NCBI RefSeq assembly: GCF_051622035.1
Contig: NC_135359.1
Location: forward strand, 19,801,501-19,865,500
DNA length: 64,000 nucleotides
Direction of reading: 5' to 3'
Origin: Arctopsyche grandis
Taxonomy: Eukaryota; Arthropoda; Insecta; Trichoptera; Hydropsychidae
Below are positions 51,643-61,915 of the stretch, piece by piece. The position numbers were made by a program, and so were the translations under genes. The notes below the pieces were generated by a model, which saw nothing but the letters and a program-made list of their open reading frames with translations, was not told the DNA's origin and did not search any database. The stretch's first letter is position 1. Every line of letters starts with the position of its first letter.

Positions 51643-51897
51643 GAGCCGTTATATTTGAAAGTGGCGGTAGTCCAAATTTCAGTTAAAAAAACAATACTTC
51701 TGTTTGACTTCATTCACAATTTGCTATCACTTATTTTAATTTGAAATGTCCAGAATCTCTTAAAATCAAATTAAACGTATTACACGCTACCAGTATTTTT
51801 AAACATTGCTAATCGCAAAACATTATATTTAATGTTTTGCGAGATATTTCTTGAAATGAAGAAAAGTGGATTTATGTCAGTTTCAATTATAACGGCT
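51643..51897. mobile_element. MITE of about 255 bp, copy 2
   Basis: TIRs GAGCCGTTATATTTGAAA and TTTCAATTATAACGGCT. The interior has the same perfect 12-bp-arm palindrome as copy 1. It lies inside ATAT/TATG-rich flanks, so the target duplication cannot be defined. Confidence 0.65.
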
Positions 51898-53094
51898 AAT
51901 ATGTATGTATGTTAGATAGTGATGCATACATATTAAAAAGCAGTCAAGTATCGAGTTGATTAAATTTGGCAGTATTGCAATAGTAGGGTTAAACTTAAAG
52001 CATTACATTTGATATCAAAATTGCTGAAATATTTTACAAATGGTATAAAAATAAAAATGATTAATCGGTTAGTGCGCAGCTTACGCTACAATCTCGTATA
52101 ATTTGTCTTCAGTGCGTTCATGACTTTGGTATTCTCATCTTATTCCTCTTGATATACATAAAATTAAAGGAAATGGTCATTGCAGATCCGCTGTTAAAAT
52201 GTGAAAGAAAGAAAGTAAAATTTAGACTACAATAGACTGTAGTCTGTAGGAAGAACTATTTTTTTAAATCACGACAATGTTTGATGCGCTATTGATTATA
52301 GAGTGAATCTCACGCAGACCATTCTACTATAGCGTGCACTTAATACAAGCACTTTTACTAGGTGTGGTATAATTTAAAATTTTATGTTGAACGGACTGAT
52401 TCTTTCAGTGTGTACCTAAATTTGAACTGAATCGTTTTCTCACGTTCTTGTATGTATGTATATATATAGAACATACATTTGCTTGTAAAAATATAAAGAA
52501 AAACATGCTTAAAGTTAATTCATATTTAAATTTTTAGGCATCGATTTTTTATATATATTTATATGACTAGAGTGGAACTGCTGAATTTTAAAATGAAAAA
52601 TATGAATGATATGCATAGCCAAGTTATAATCAAAGACATCATTACCATTGGTTTAAAATTCAAGTAGTTAATTGTTACAGAGCAGCCAATTATTTTGGTC
52701 TCCCCGTACTTAAATTAAATTTTTAGAACACTTTTGTTATAAATATTGATTAAAATATCTGCCATTGTTTCGTTGTACTTTCACATTTTCTAATTTCTTA
52801 AAATAAACGAACGATTCATCTGAAAAAAAAATGCACCGATTACGCGCCACTCGTTCACCATTACAATGCGCTTCAGCACTAACCTGAAAAGGCGCTCTGA
52901 TTAGAATCTGGTGATCTGGTTTACACACTCGGAAGATACCATTCATTCAGCAATTTAATTATTCCAATTTAAGTGTGTGCGTTTGTGTGTGGGTGCATTT
53001 TTTTCTTCTTTCGAACCAAGGAAACGAGATCGATTCACTTATGATTGTTTCAGCGTTCGGTTGCGTGATTTTCGCGGTCGGTCGAGCATGAGGA

Positions 53095-53177
53095 TCGGAT
53101 GTGAGCCGGCAGTTTATCCTAGTTTTTGAGCAACAAATTGTATATAAAGCTACCTATAGCTGTCGGCTCATATCCGA
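53095..53177 (+). ncRNA. Candidate structured RNA hairpin (18-bp stem with two G-U pairs)
   Basis: TCGGATGTGAGCCGGCAG (53095-53112) and CTGTCGGCTCATATCCGA (53160-53177) pair along their whole length as plus-strand RNA. The only two departures from Watson-Crick pairing are G-U wobbles. The loop is 47 nt. On DNA or on the minus strand these two would be mismatches. It could be a pre-miRNA-like or other structured RNA, or a decayed foldback element. Not matched to a known family. Confidence 0.3.
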
Positions 53178-54028
53178 CCTACCGCAATTTCGATAGAAAA
53201 AGTCTAACTTTCGTTGCAGTGAATTGCAACATTTTTCACAATGACGATGCAATTCGACAGGCAGCCATCTGTGTCGTATAATTATTTTTCATGCGATATT
53301 AGACACCAATATGGGGTTGGAAACCCCTGCATGTAACTATGGGGTGACGTTCATCCGGGTAAACATTTAGAATAATTCATACCCTCATCTTTGTAATCCC
53401 ACTACTCTATTTGATTAAAATCAATTAAACGAACCATATAATAAATTTTACCATCAATAAGAAATGGAAAAAGTATTGTAAATTTATTAAATTACAATCA
53501 TTCCAGTTGCTCGAATTGACTGTATTTGGTTTAATTTATTATTGATTTAAAATTACATATGCAATAACTATTCCGTTCTTACATACATATGTTTGGTAAA
53601 TATTTATTTTCAAATAAAACTTCAACTCATCAAATGAGCTCTTGAAAACGAGTAAACCTGAAAAATCACCAACTTTCACAATTTATTATTCGTAATTTAC
53701 GAGGTAAATTTCCATAATCGCAAAAGTAAAAGTACCAAAAATTTTACTCGCTTCATAAAAAAACGCATCACAACGTACATATGTACTGAATATGTGAAAT
53801 ATTTTAAGTGTTGGAATTTTCGGTTTGAAGTTTAACGATTTGTGTGTGTGTGTGCTCTCTTATACCGGATGTGGCAATCGAAGGGTGCTCACTTAACTCT
53901 CCAGACAATCAGTAATACGAGAATGAGCTATTTTAGAACTCTGGGGATTTTCAAAAAGGATAAATGAAAGAAAACACGAGGGGATTTTTAGAGTATTAAC
54001 TGCTGTAAAAGCGCAGATTGACGAGTGC

Positions 54029-54036
54029 ACTATAGA
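54029..54036. repeat. 8-bp target-site duplication (left) of hAT element
   Basis: ACTATAGA, repeated exactly at 54795-54802. Confidence 0.85.
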
Positions 54037-54794
54037 TAGGGTTGCCATACGTCCCGTATTTCACTACTCGGTCCCGTATTACAATTTGTCCCGTTTTCTC
54101 CCTAAACTTTTCTCCAAAAACAGACTGTCAATTTCTTTAAAACTGCTGTGGAATACATTGATAAGTGGTCCCAATCATTCAAAAAATTTAATGCTTTCGA
54201 TTGGATGACTCTCAAGCAAGTTCCTGAATGGGGGGAAATAGAATGAACCGTTGAATATTTGCAAGTAAGGAAAATCGATGTTGGAAACAATGAGCTTCTT
54301 TTCAACCAGTTCGTATATTTAAAAAATTATTTAAATAAAAATAATCCCAACGAAAGCTGGGAGACAACGCTGAAATTGAGTATGGAAGAGAAATGGCTGA
54401 AGTTTTTTTAGACATACCAAGCATATTGAACAGAAGTCATGTTTAATAAAACTATGTGAGTATATATTTGCCATTCCAGCCCACAATGACAATGTGGAGA
54501 GAATATTTTCCCTGATGTCAACACAATGGTCGGATGAAAGAAATAAGCTGGCGGTTGAGACAGTTGAGGCAATTTTGGTTTGCCAGTATAATTTTAAAAT
54601 GACTTGCGCCCAATTTTATCATCATGTTAGAGAGGAAAACGATTTAATTAAAAAAGTTAAATCATCGTTAAAATACGATTGGGCTAAAAAAGACTAATTT
54701 TTTAAAATAAACTATTACCTACCTACTTTTCCATGTTTTATTTATGTAGCACTTAAATGTCCCGTATCAATGCTTGACAATTATGGCAACCCTA
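54037..54794 (+). mobile_element. hAT transposon, internally deleted, 758 bp
   Basis: Termini TAGGGTTGCCATACGTCCCG and (inverted) TAGGGTTGCCATAATTGTCA. Perfect 8-bp duplication ACTATAGA on both sides. Subterminal GTCCCGTATT words repeat three times on the left and once on the right. It carries a broken transposase C-terminus. Size, ends and duplication define a hAT superfamily derivative. Confidence 0.85.
54125..54697 (+). pseudogene. Remnant of hAT transposase, C-terminal dimerisation domain
   Basis: The frame starting TVNFFKTAVEYIDKWSQSF has an in-frame TGA at about 54243 and a frameshift near 54400. It ends with AIPAHNDNVERIFSLMSTQW and RNKLAVETVEAILVC, then TAA at 54695-54697. The NVERIFS...R..L..ETVEAIL pattern is the hAT C-terminal (dimerisation) signature found in many insect hAT and ZBED-type genes. 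The DDE core and zinc finger are gone, so no activity is expected. Confidence 0.75.
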
Positions 54795-55614
54795 ACTATA
54801 GATGCTGTTCTTACGTTTTGTTTTTTTTTTCTATGAGGGAAAAATAGCGGGCCAACCCTTCTAAAGCAAACATGTGATGGATTAGTGCACATAGCTGTTG
54901 AAATGTTTACTTATCGTTATTACATCTCGTATGGTTTTTCAATTTTTGAAAATTTTTCTTCTTCAAGAAAAACAAAACTCCAGGCCGACTTTTTACTCAA
55001 TGTTTTGGTAAATGTAATCTGACAAAAAATTGTAATTATTTAACAGATCAACTTTTTATTCTGTTCATAATGCGTATTCACTATTATGCACAATATCAAT
55101 ATCACACTGCATAACAAAAGACAACAATAACATACACATTTGATACGGCGAAAGTTTTGTTACACATGGGAAAATTTTTATATACAATTTTTTTTGTTGT
55201 AAGAGTCGTATCAACAATCAACGTTTAATTATTGCTTAGATTGAATAATACAATAAGATTATTAATATTGAAGAAGCGTAATATTATAATTTATAAATAC
55301 ATACATATGTACTTTCACAAAAGGTTAGGACGGAATTTATTACGCTCACCCACTTTTGACGCACGTTGCTAGGTTAAATCGTTTAACGATACTCAAAACG
55401 CATTATTATATCGTATCTAAGGCTGTGCACGTCATTAGATTTTTGGGTCATATGAACGATTCCTTTGAGCTTTAAGGGCACACTGGCATTTTTCTACCAA
55501 TGTACTGAATGTATTTTGAAAGGTCACAATCGAAATGCAAACGACCGAATGTGACATTTCTTTAAAATTGGATGGGTGTAACGGTGTTTGACACCTTACC
55601 CAAATTGGGACATT

Positions 55615-55740
55615 TTGTCTATTGTTCCATTATTGTAAATGCTTTGTAAAAAAGGTTCGGCAAACCTTTAACAATGCATTTACAACATGTGAACAATGAA
55701 CAGCGCGCTCTGGGTCCGCTCTTTATACATAAGGAATTTA
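55615..55740. mobile_element. Copy of the composite foldback repeat (inverted relative to 21286)
   Basis: TATTGTAAATGCTTTGTAAA...GGTTCGGCAAACCTTTAAC-AATGCATTTACAAC folds on itself, followed by GTGAACAATGAACAGCGCGC and GGGTCCGCTCTTTATACATA, the reverse of the left arm at 21286. It adjoins the MITE at 55758. Confidence 0.55.
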
Positions 55741-55757
55741 GTCATTTATCTGTAGAT

Positions 55758-55919
55758 CAGTGGCAGTTCGTCAGATGCTGTATCTCTATTGCACAGTCCA
55801 TAGTTGCACGTGTCCGAGGAGTGTTTCGTAGGAGCGCCAGCTCTCCTCGGAAACACTGCTTACACACATGCAACTGTGGACTGTGCGATAGAGATAAAAC
55901 ATCTAACCGGCCAACACTA
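55758..55919. mobile_element. hAT-like foldback MITE, 162 bp, second family
   Basis: Flanked by a perfect 8-bp duplication CTGTAGAT (55750-55757 and 55920-55927). Left half CAGTGGCAGTTC...ATGCTGTATCTCTATTGCAC and right half are inverted copies around a short centre near GTAGGAGCGCC. It shares the CAGTGG terminus with the 18284 family, but the interior differs. Confidence 0.75.
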
Positions 55920-56321
55920 CTGTAGATTATGATTTTTATTTTTAAGAAATATGATTAGCTTTGTACTTAATTTAATTTATTAGAAATCTTTTAAGTTCTT
56001 AAAACTAGATCAAATTTTTTTCATTATTGTATTCGGCACATCTTTCAAAAGAAAATCAACAAATTTATTCCCCAAACGGACTATTCTCAATAAGAGTATT
56101 GTCTGTGAATTTCCATAGGTATTTTTAAACTTTATTTTGCTATTGGATTTATTGTTATTTAATATTAGTTTTCTTTGTTTTTTATTCTCCTGTGATCAAA
56201 ACTCATGTGAGCAATCCTCTTGTGGGGAATAATCATAGAACCGTTTTATTCATCTAAGCTACAGGACTATTGTAAATTTTAATAGTCAGGGTAATTGTAA
56301 ATAACAATAGATCGTTCCCTC

Positions 56322-56520
56322 CCGTGGCGACTCGTTCACAAGGGCTGCGGGCTGCAGCCCTCCCATTAGAGTACATATTCATGTACACTGCATCCTTCCT
56401 AGTATTGTGCATATGCATGCTATTTGTTTGCATTTGGTCACTGGTATGGTCAACGAGCTACATACTACAACCCAATTCATCTCTGCAGCCCCCACTTTGA
56501 ATTCTCACGAGCCGCCACTG
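56322..56520. mobile_element. hAT-like MITE, 199 bp
   Basis: Right terminus (inverted) CAGTGGCGGCTCGTGAGAAT, left terminus CCGTGGCGACTCGTTCACAA. Both are followed inward by a GGGCTGCAG word. Flanks GTTCCCTC and GTTTTATC agree at 5 of 8 positions. Apparently old. Confidence 0.55.
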
Positions 56521-56833
56521 GTTTTATCAAAGTGTTCAAAGCAAGAGGGTAAAAAAGCTGGTAAAAACATGTTTTTTCTAAGAAATTAAAAATAGTAACT
56601 CGATCCCTAGCATATGCACGTCTATACATGACATTCGATATAAAAACGGAATGGAGAATTACAAGTTGTTTAGATGCAATTTCCAAAAAATCACTAAAAT
56701 AACTGTCCCTTACTATTTCATTGACAAATGACTGCAAACGTACCAAAAATATATACATATGTATGTGCAGATGTACTCAGTTACTAAAATAAATAAAGAA
56801 CAAATGTTTCCTGCCTCTTGTATTTTTTTTCTA

Positions 56834-57310
56834 CTATACAATGTATGTGATGAATGCAAGAAAAAAAGTTTCCGTAAAAAAATTTAATATTAATTTTGAC
56901 AACAAAAAAAAGAATGGTTTTGCTACAGTTGCACATTCACAATTCGACAACAATAATAAATGCGTAAAAAATGTGTAGTTGTGTGCGTTTGTGACCGTCT
57001 TCTTGAACTTGTGTGAAAACTTTCTACAATTACGAACAAATTTATTCTTATCTTTGTCCTTTTCTATAGCGTTAACCAACCATATCCGATATCTCTTTCG
57101 CTCACTCTTTTTTCCCTGTTTGCCTCGAGGTCTCAACGATTCATCTGCAGTTTGAATCAGTCGCGGTACTTTTGCTGGCCGGGTAGGACGTGTAGTCTGT
57201 GCTATTCGCGACGTCAAATGTTGTTTTGAATTTTGTAAATTTCGAACATAAAACGCGATATTACGACCCGTTATCATCGAACTTGAAAGTGATTTGAGTG
57301 CTTTTGACAT
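56834..57310 (-). CDS. Unidentified open frame, 158 codons (doubtful)
   Basis: ATG at 57310 on the minus strand. The first ~100 codons (starting MSKALKSLSSSMITGRNIAF) are GC-richer, very basic (runs such as GKQGKKSERKRYR and KDKDKNK) and look more coding-like than the AT-rich C-terminal third. The latter may be read-through past a missed donor. No domain recognised, no signal peptide. It could be a small gene nested in the long intron, an exon, a retrocopy or chance. Confidence 0.2.
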   Translation of the reverse strand: MSKALKSLSSSMITGRNIAFYVRNLQNSKQHLTSRIAQTTRPTRPAKVPRLIQTADESLRPRGKQGKKSERKRYRIWLVNAIEKDKDKNKFVRNCRKFSHKFKKTVTNAHNYTFFTHLLLLSNCECATVAKPFFFLLSKLILNFFTETFFLAFITYIV

Positions 57311-59074
57311 TTTGAAGTTATTTGGATTCTATGTAATTTTTGAACGCATCTTCAAACTGTCAAGTGAGTATGATTTTATCAGTGGTTCAAAAGTTGTTAC
57401 AATATCAAATTATAAACGTACATATGTAAATTTTGACATATATTTTATTAGACTGGTATTATTAAACCCCTATTATTATATTTCTATATTCATAAACGTT
57501 CTTCAAAGACGAATGTCGACTTTGATTTCATTTCTAGCTAATTCAAATGTATGTAAAATTTAGTTTGACTAAAAATCTTATGTTATGTAGGTGTAATTTT
57601 CGATATCCAATTATCGAAATCAACCTTTGAATGTCTACGCAATTAACTACGATGATGATGAACATTTTGTATAAAAAGTTCCTGACAGTTTTGAGCTTTA
57701 TCTTATCTCATCTGATCGACGTATCCAGTCTTCTAAATTTAACTTATTCTATTACGTGTATCCCATTTTTTTCACTATTCAAATTCTAATGCTATAAAAA
57801 AATCTGAATCTAATAACCGGTATCGAATCTAAAGAATTCCATTCCGTGGGAGGATATATCTTCATTGTAGATAGTTCAATATATGTATGTATTATTAAAG
57901 AAAAGGAGCAAAAGTTTTGAACTACATTTTATAGTTGTTTTCCAAGGTCCTTGCAGCTTTTGCAGGCTGTACGATTGTATGAACCGTCTCTCTACTTCGG
58001 TTTAATGGTTTAATTGGTTTCAAGAAAGGGTAACCAGTTATGCGACCCGCTTCTTCTAATAAAATACATACATACGTATATTAATAAAATAAAATCCTGA
58101 ATATTTTATTTTATCACATTTTATGTGAAACAAAAATCCTGATTATTATTACTGACATGTTTTGATGCGTTCCTCATGAATGGTTTTCGATTTATGGTAC
58201 GAATATGTATCATTTGGCATACCAAGTTGACCCTAATCGCTCATGCAAAGTGTATTCGCGTGTATTTACGTGCTTATTATGAATGAAGTTCATTCAATGA
58301 AATACATATAATGCCACGAATATAATGGTTAGTCTGCCATTGCATTTTTTCTACGTAAATGGGTGTTCTAAAATATAAATGAATATCGATAAAGATTCTA
58401 TGCGACGAGTGAAAAAGATGCATCGTACGTTTGAAAATAGAATCCATTCATATTTAAATTTTTAGATTTTTTTCACAACTAAAATGCTTGCATACATATA
58501 TGTATGTATATATGTACATATGTGTACTGTCATATTTGCGTTTGAATTAATAAGATTCAATTAATAAAACTTTAACGATCTCATTTATACGGTCCAATAT
58601 GCATACATAGTTATGTGAATTAAAATTTAATACGAATTAAATTGGTTAATTATAATGAAAAAAAAAACAACATTTACTTTGCTGAAAAGCTTTCTCTTCG
58701 CACTTATACGCTTGTACTATTTTTTTCTAATTAGCCTACATTATCTCAGTGTGGTGTATCTTCATCCATTGTTCTATTCATTAATATTTATTTATGTACG
58801 TTTTTGAAGATGTGCCTCACTAATTTTACATCGATTTTTACGGAATTCTAATTTCATTAAAAAGCCATTATTTATAAATATGTATTTCGAACACATTTAC
58901 GTTCGCTTTTAAATCGTTATTTCAATGATTTTTTTTAAATACATAAGTTAATACCTACATATTCATGGAATCATCAAGCCTACTGAGAATTTAGATAATT
59001 CCTAACTCGTTAAATGGCATTCTTTTTGCCTTGCTAGATTATATCTAGATAAAACTTTACCATAGGCTGAATGA

Positions 59075-59785
59075 AGAACTACATATATATCATCATCATT
59101 CACAGCCATTCGCCATCCATCGATGAAGGTCTCGCCAACACGCTTCCATTCTTCTCTGTTGAGTAATTTTCACCAATCTCCCTTATGATCTTTCTTGTAC
59201 CCTTTTAAATTTTCTCGGGTACCATTCGAGCACTTCTTTTATCCATCTATCGTCGGTTCTTAAAGCTAAAGTTTGTATGTTATCTGAGGGTGTTGACCCT
59301 TTTTTGCGGAATTATATTGCGTGAGTTCTTCTTGAGCGCCTATGAAAATTAGGATTTCTCGCGACTGCGCCACTATTGAGTGCATTCTTCCGGGAGCCTA
59401 ATTTTTACACGAGGGCCCAATTCCTAGCTACGCCACTGGTAATGGTGAGAGCAAAGAAATTGAAATGGCAATGGGCAGGTTGCTCTCACCACTAGATAAT
59501 ATCAACCATCTTTGTCATACTTCTAACCCACGTGCTTTGTTAATCTCTCCTCGTTACGCCAAGCATACAGCGTTTCATACTTCTCTGGGTGCACTTTACC
59601 TTACGCAGCATTCTGGCTTTCGATGCCCAAGTTTCGCATCCATACGTCATCACTTGCAAGACACATTGATCGAAGATCTTTTTCTTCAGGCAGAGTGGCA
59701 TTTTATATTTGAATACGGTATTCATTCGTATTCTGTTCTTCGAAAAAGTAAACAGGCCATATAAATCAAAAAGTTTTGGATGCAT
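59075..59785 (-). pseudogene. RTE-like LINE remnant, C-terminal part of reverse transcriptase ORF
   Basis: On the minus strand from about 59700: KMPLCLKKKIFDQCVLQVMT, YGCETWASKARMLRKVKCTQ, RSMKRCMLGVTRRD, then (after a stop) STWVRSMTKMVDII. After an insertion, DDRWIKEVLEWYPR and NREEWKRVGETFIDGW at 59260-59075. This order is the C-terminal region of RTE-type endonuclease/reverse transcriptases. Stops, a frameshift, a MITE end (to 59438) and an inverted piece (59444-59490) break it. Confidence 0.7.
59287..59438 (-). mobile_element. hAT-like MITE or terminus inserted in the LINE remnant
   Basis: The right terminus, read inverted, is CAGTGGCGTAGCTAGGAATT followed by GGGCCC, a terminus common among insect hAT-like MITEs. 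It separates two consecutive parts of the LINE frame. The left boundary (near GAGGGTGTTGACCC at 59287) is uncertain. Confidence 0.45.
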
Positions 59786-60652
59786 TCAATGTCAGTAGGA
59801 AACTCGAAACGTTTTTTTCATACAGAATTGCAGTTTTTTGTAGTTCATTTATACAAGAATTCCATGTTGAAAATCAGAAAATGTTACCCGAAAGTTTTTA
59901 TGCATACATACATAATATGTAAATAGTAATTTATTCAGAATTTCAATTAAAAATCAATAATATTAGTTAAAAACAACTCTCACGATTTTTTTTATAATAA
60001 AGTTTCCCTTTCTGAATAGCTTACTTTTGACATTATGTATGTATGTATGTATGTATAATGTATTCTCCATAACCACCGAATATTCTATTTTTCAATTCCT
60101 ACTATTAATTAACACCCTGCATATTATATTATATGTACTACGTATGTATCTAATAGTAGAAACATTCTACTAACATTGAGTTTCGGTAATCGGTCAGATC
60201 TGCACACGCGAGTCGACAATTAACCTGTTGCGCTCAATCAAAAAAATTCAAACGAGAAAGTGCGTCCTGAATGTGTTTCGAGCGAAGACGATCGCGATCG
60301 ATCGTTTTATATTTGTGTCGAACGTGTGATGACTTCATCGTCCAGCAATCTCCATATGTCGGAAGTGAACTTTCATCATCGTCGTTGTCGATATTTTACC
60401 ATACTATAAATTTGTGTGAAAACCACCCTCCATATTTCAATTATCAAACAGCCTTTTTTTGATATATTTATTACTTTAATTAAACTTCGCGTCGACTCTC
60501 CTTCACTAATTTGCTATATGTATATACATATATGTTACAGTCGAAGTGTATTTTCAGTTGTAATATAGTTCAACTGGCATTTTAGATCTATCATATTCTA
60601 ATAAAATTCAATGGGTACCATTTATGGGCCCGGCAAATAAAAAAATGCCCCT

Positions 60653-60955
60653 CTCTAAAATAGCTCGCATGACAGATTCGGTTTTTGCCCGGCAAATCAA
60701 ACGTCAAATGGGTTGCCAGTAACAAAAATAAATACTTACCCTAACAACCTAATCTTAAATGAATAGGGCCAACCCTAACCTAACCTAACCCTTAAATAAA
60801 TAAGTGTTGGCTGCTGAGATATTACGATTAACCAGTGAAAATGTAACTGGTTATGATTTCACTGAAACGTCAAATTTTATTTTTGTTACTGGCAACCCGT
60901 TTGACGTTTGATTTGCCGGGCGAACGCCGATTCTGTCGTGCGAGCTATTTTAGAG
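60653..60955. mobile_element. Inverted-repeat MITE, 303 bp, about 78-bp arms
   Basis: Arms start CTCTAAAATAGCTCGCATGA and CTCTAAAATAGCTCGCACGA (inverted), sharing GCCCGGCAAATCAAACGTCA and GGGTTGCCAGTAACAAAAAT. The middle contains a short telomere-like run. No clear target duplication. Confidence 0.7.
60771..60791 (+). repeat. Interstitial telomere-type repeat
   Basis: AACC-(CTAAC)3-CC, i.e. three CCTAA units, complement of the insect TTAGG telomere repeat. It lies within the 303-bp MITE. Confidence 0.6.
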
Positions 60956-61260
60956 ATGTTAATTTGACATTAAATGTCGTTTTAACATTTGGCGTGTAAT
61001 TTATTTTACAGCCGTGCCAAAAATATTATCTCAAATTCAATTAGTAAATTATATCTTTACAAGCGCAAATACACTTTGAACAATGTGCAATGATTTGATG
61101 TTTTACGGATGCTTTAGAATTCAATAATGCGTTAATATTTGCTAGGTATTAAGGTAATGAGTATCATATTATGATAACTCTGAATATGTGTTCAGAACAA
61201 AAATATGACTTTCCAACTTAATTTACTAATCGAGTAACGTTCTCACGAAAACCTAACCTC

Positions 61261-61449
61261 TCCATCTAACCTGGTACCAACTTATAATTGTATTTTCAGT
61301 TGTAATGTATTTTGACCAGTTGAAATGTAATTCGACATATGAATGAACTTAAGTGGGTAGACGGAATTTATTCCAACTAGACAAAATATATACTAGTGAA
61401 AATACACTTCAACTATAACGTGTTTGTTGTTGGTACCAGGTTAGATGGA
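61261..61449. repeat. Perfect 21-bp inverted repeat pair
   Basis: 61261-61281 (TCCATCTAACCTGGTACCAA + C) and 61429-61449 are exact reverse complements, 147 bp apart, inside the 60534-61505 element. Confidence 0.85.
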
Positions 61450-61586
61450 ATATATTCCAACTAGTCAATGTATTTTACAACAAGAAGGTACACTTCATCT
61501 GTAACATATGTATAATAACTTCCTTTGTAAAAAAACAACCACAAATTTGTATAAAATGTTAGTCATAGTTCTCACAGTGATTCATC

Positions 61587-61915
61587 GTGATCTTGGCATC
61601 AAATACATATATGAATTTTAGTGCATCGCGGAAAAAGTACATAGATATTATTATTACTTGCAATAATTGCAATGCACTGTTCCGGTTCGTCTCTACCACT
61701 GACATAATAAACGCAGAGTACTCTCCACAACGGTATCAAATCACCGATACCGTGACGATTGAAGGGAAGGAGAAGGTGGAGGTGCAGTGGTTTCCGGTTT
61801 CGATGGGGTACCGTTGTGCATATGTATTCAACGACGCGATTGGTAAATTTGCAAAAATGTGCATATTTTCGCTTTCGAATTGCTCGTTCGTTCGCTAGAG
61901 TGGCCATATGGCGAG
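61587..61915. other. GC-richer block with overlapping frames, unassigned
   Basis: Positions 61680-61915 are GC-richer than their surroundings, and about 100-codon frames exist on both strands. Neither resembles a known protein. It could be an alternative promoter or an enhancer in the long intron. I could not support a gene. Confidence 0.25.

Larger units (their letters stand above)
60534..61505. mobile_element. DNA element of about 972 bp with TIRs, containing a nested MITE
   Basis: The left end GTTACAGTCGAAGTGTATTT and the inverted right end GTTACAGATGAAGTGTACCT match, with ATAT on both sides. Related words (AGTGTATTTTCAGTTGTAAT and their inverse) recur inside at about 60545, 61285 and 61395. 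A 303-bp inverted-repeat MITE sits inside. No transposase frame. Confidence 0.5.

Noticed and set aside
55674..55925. 83-codon plus-strand frame with many cysteines
   Set aside because: Lies across the foldback repeat and the 55758 MITE; both explain it.
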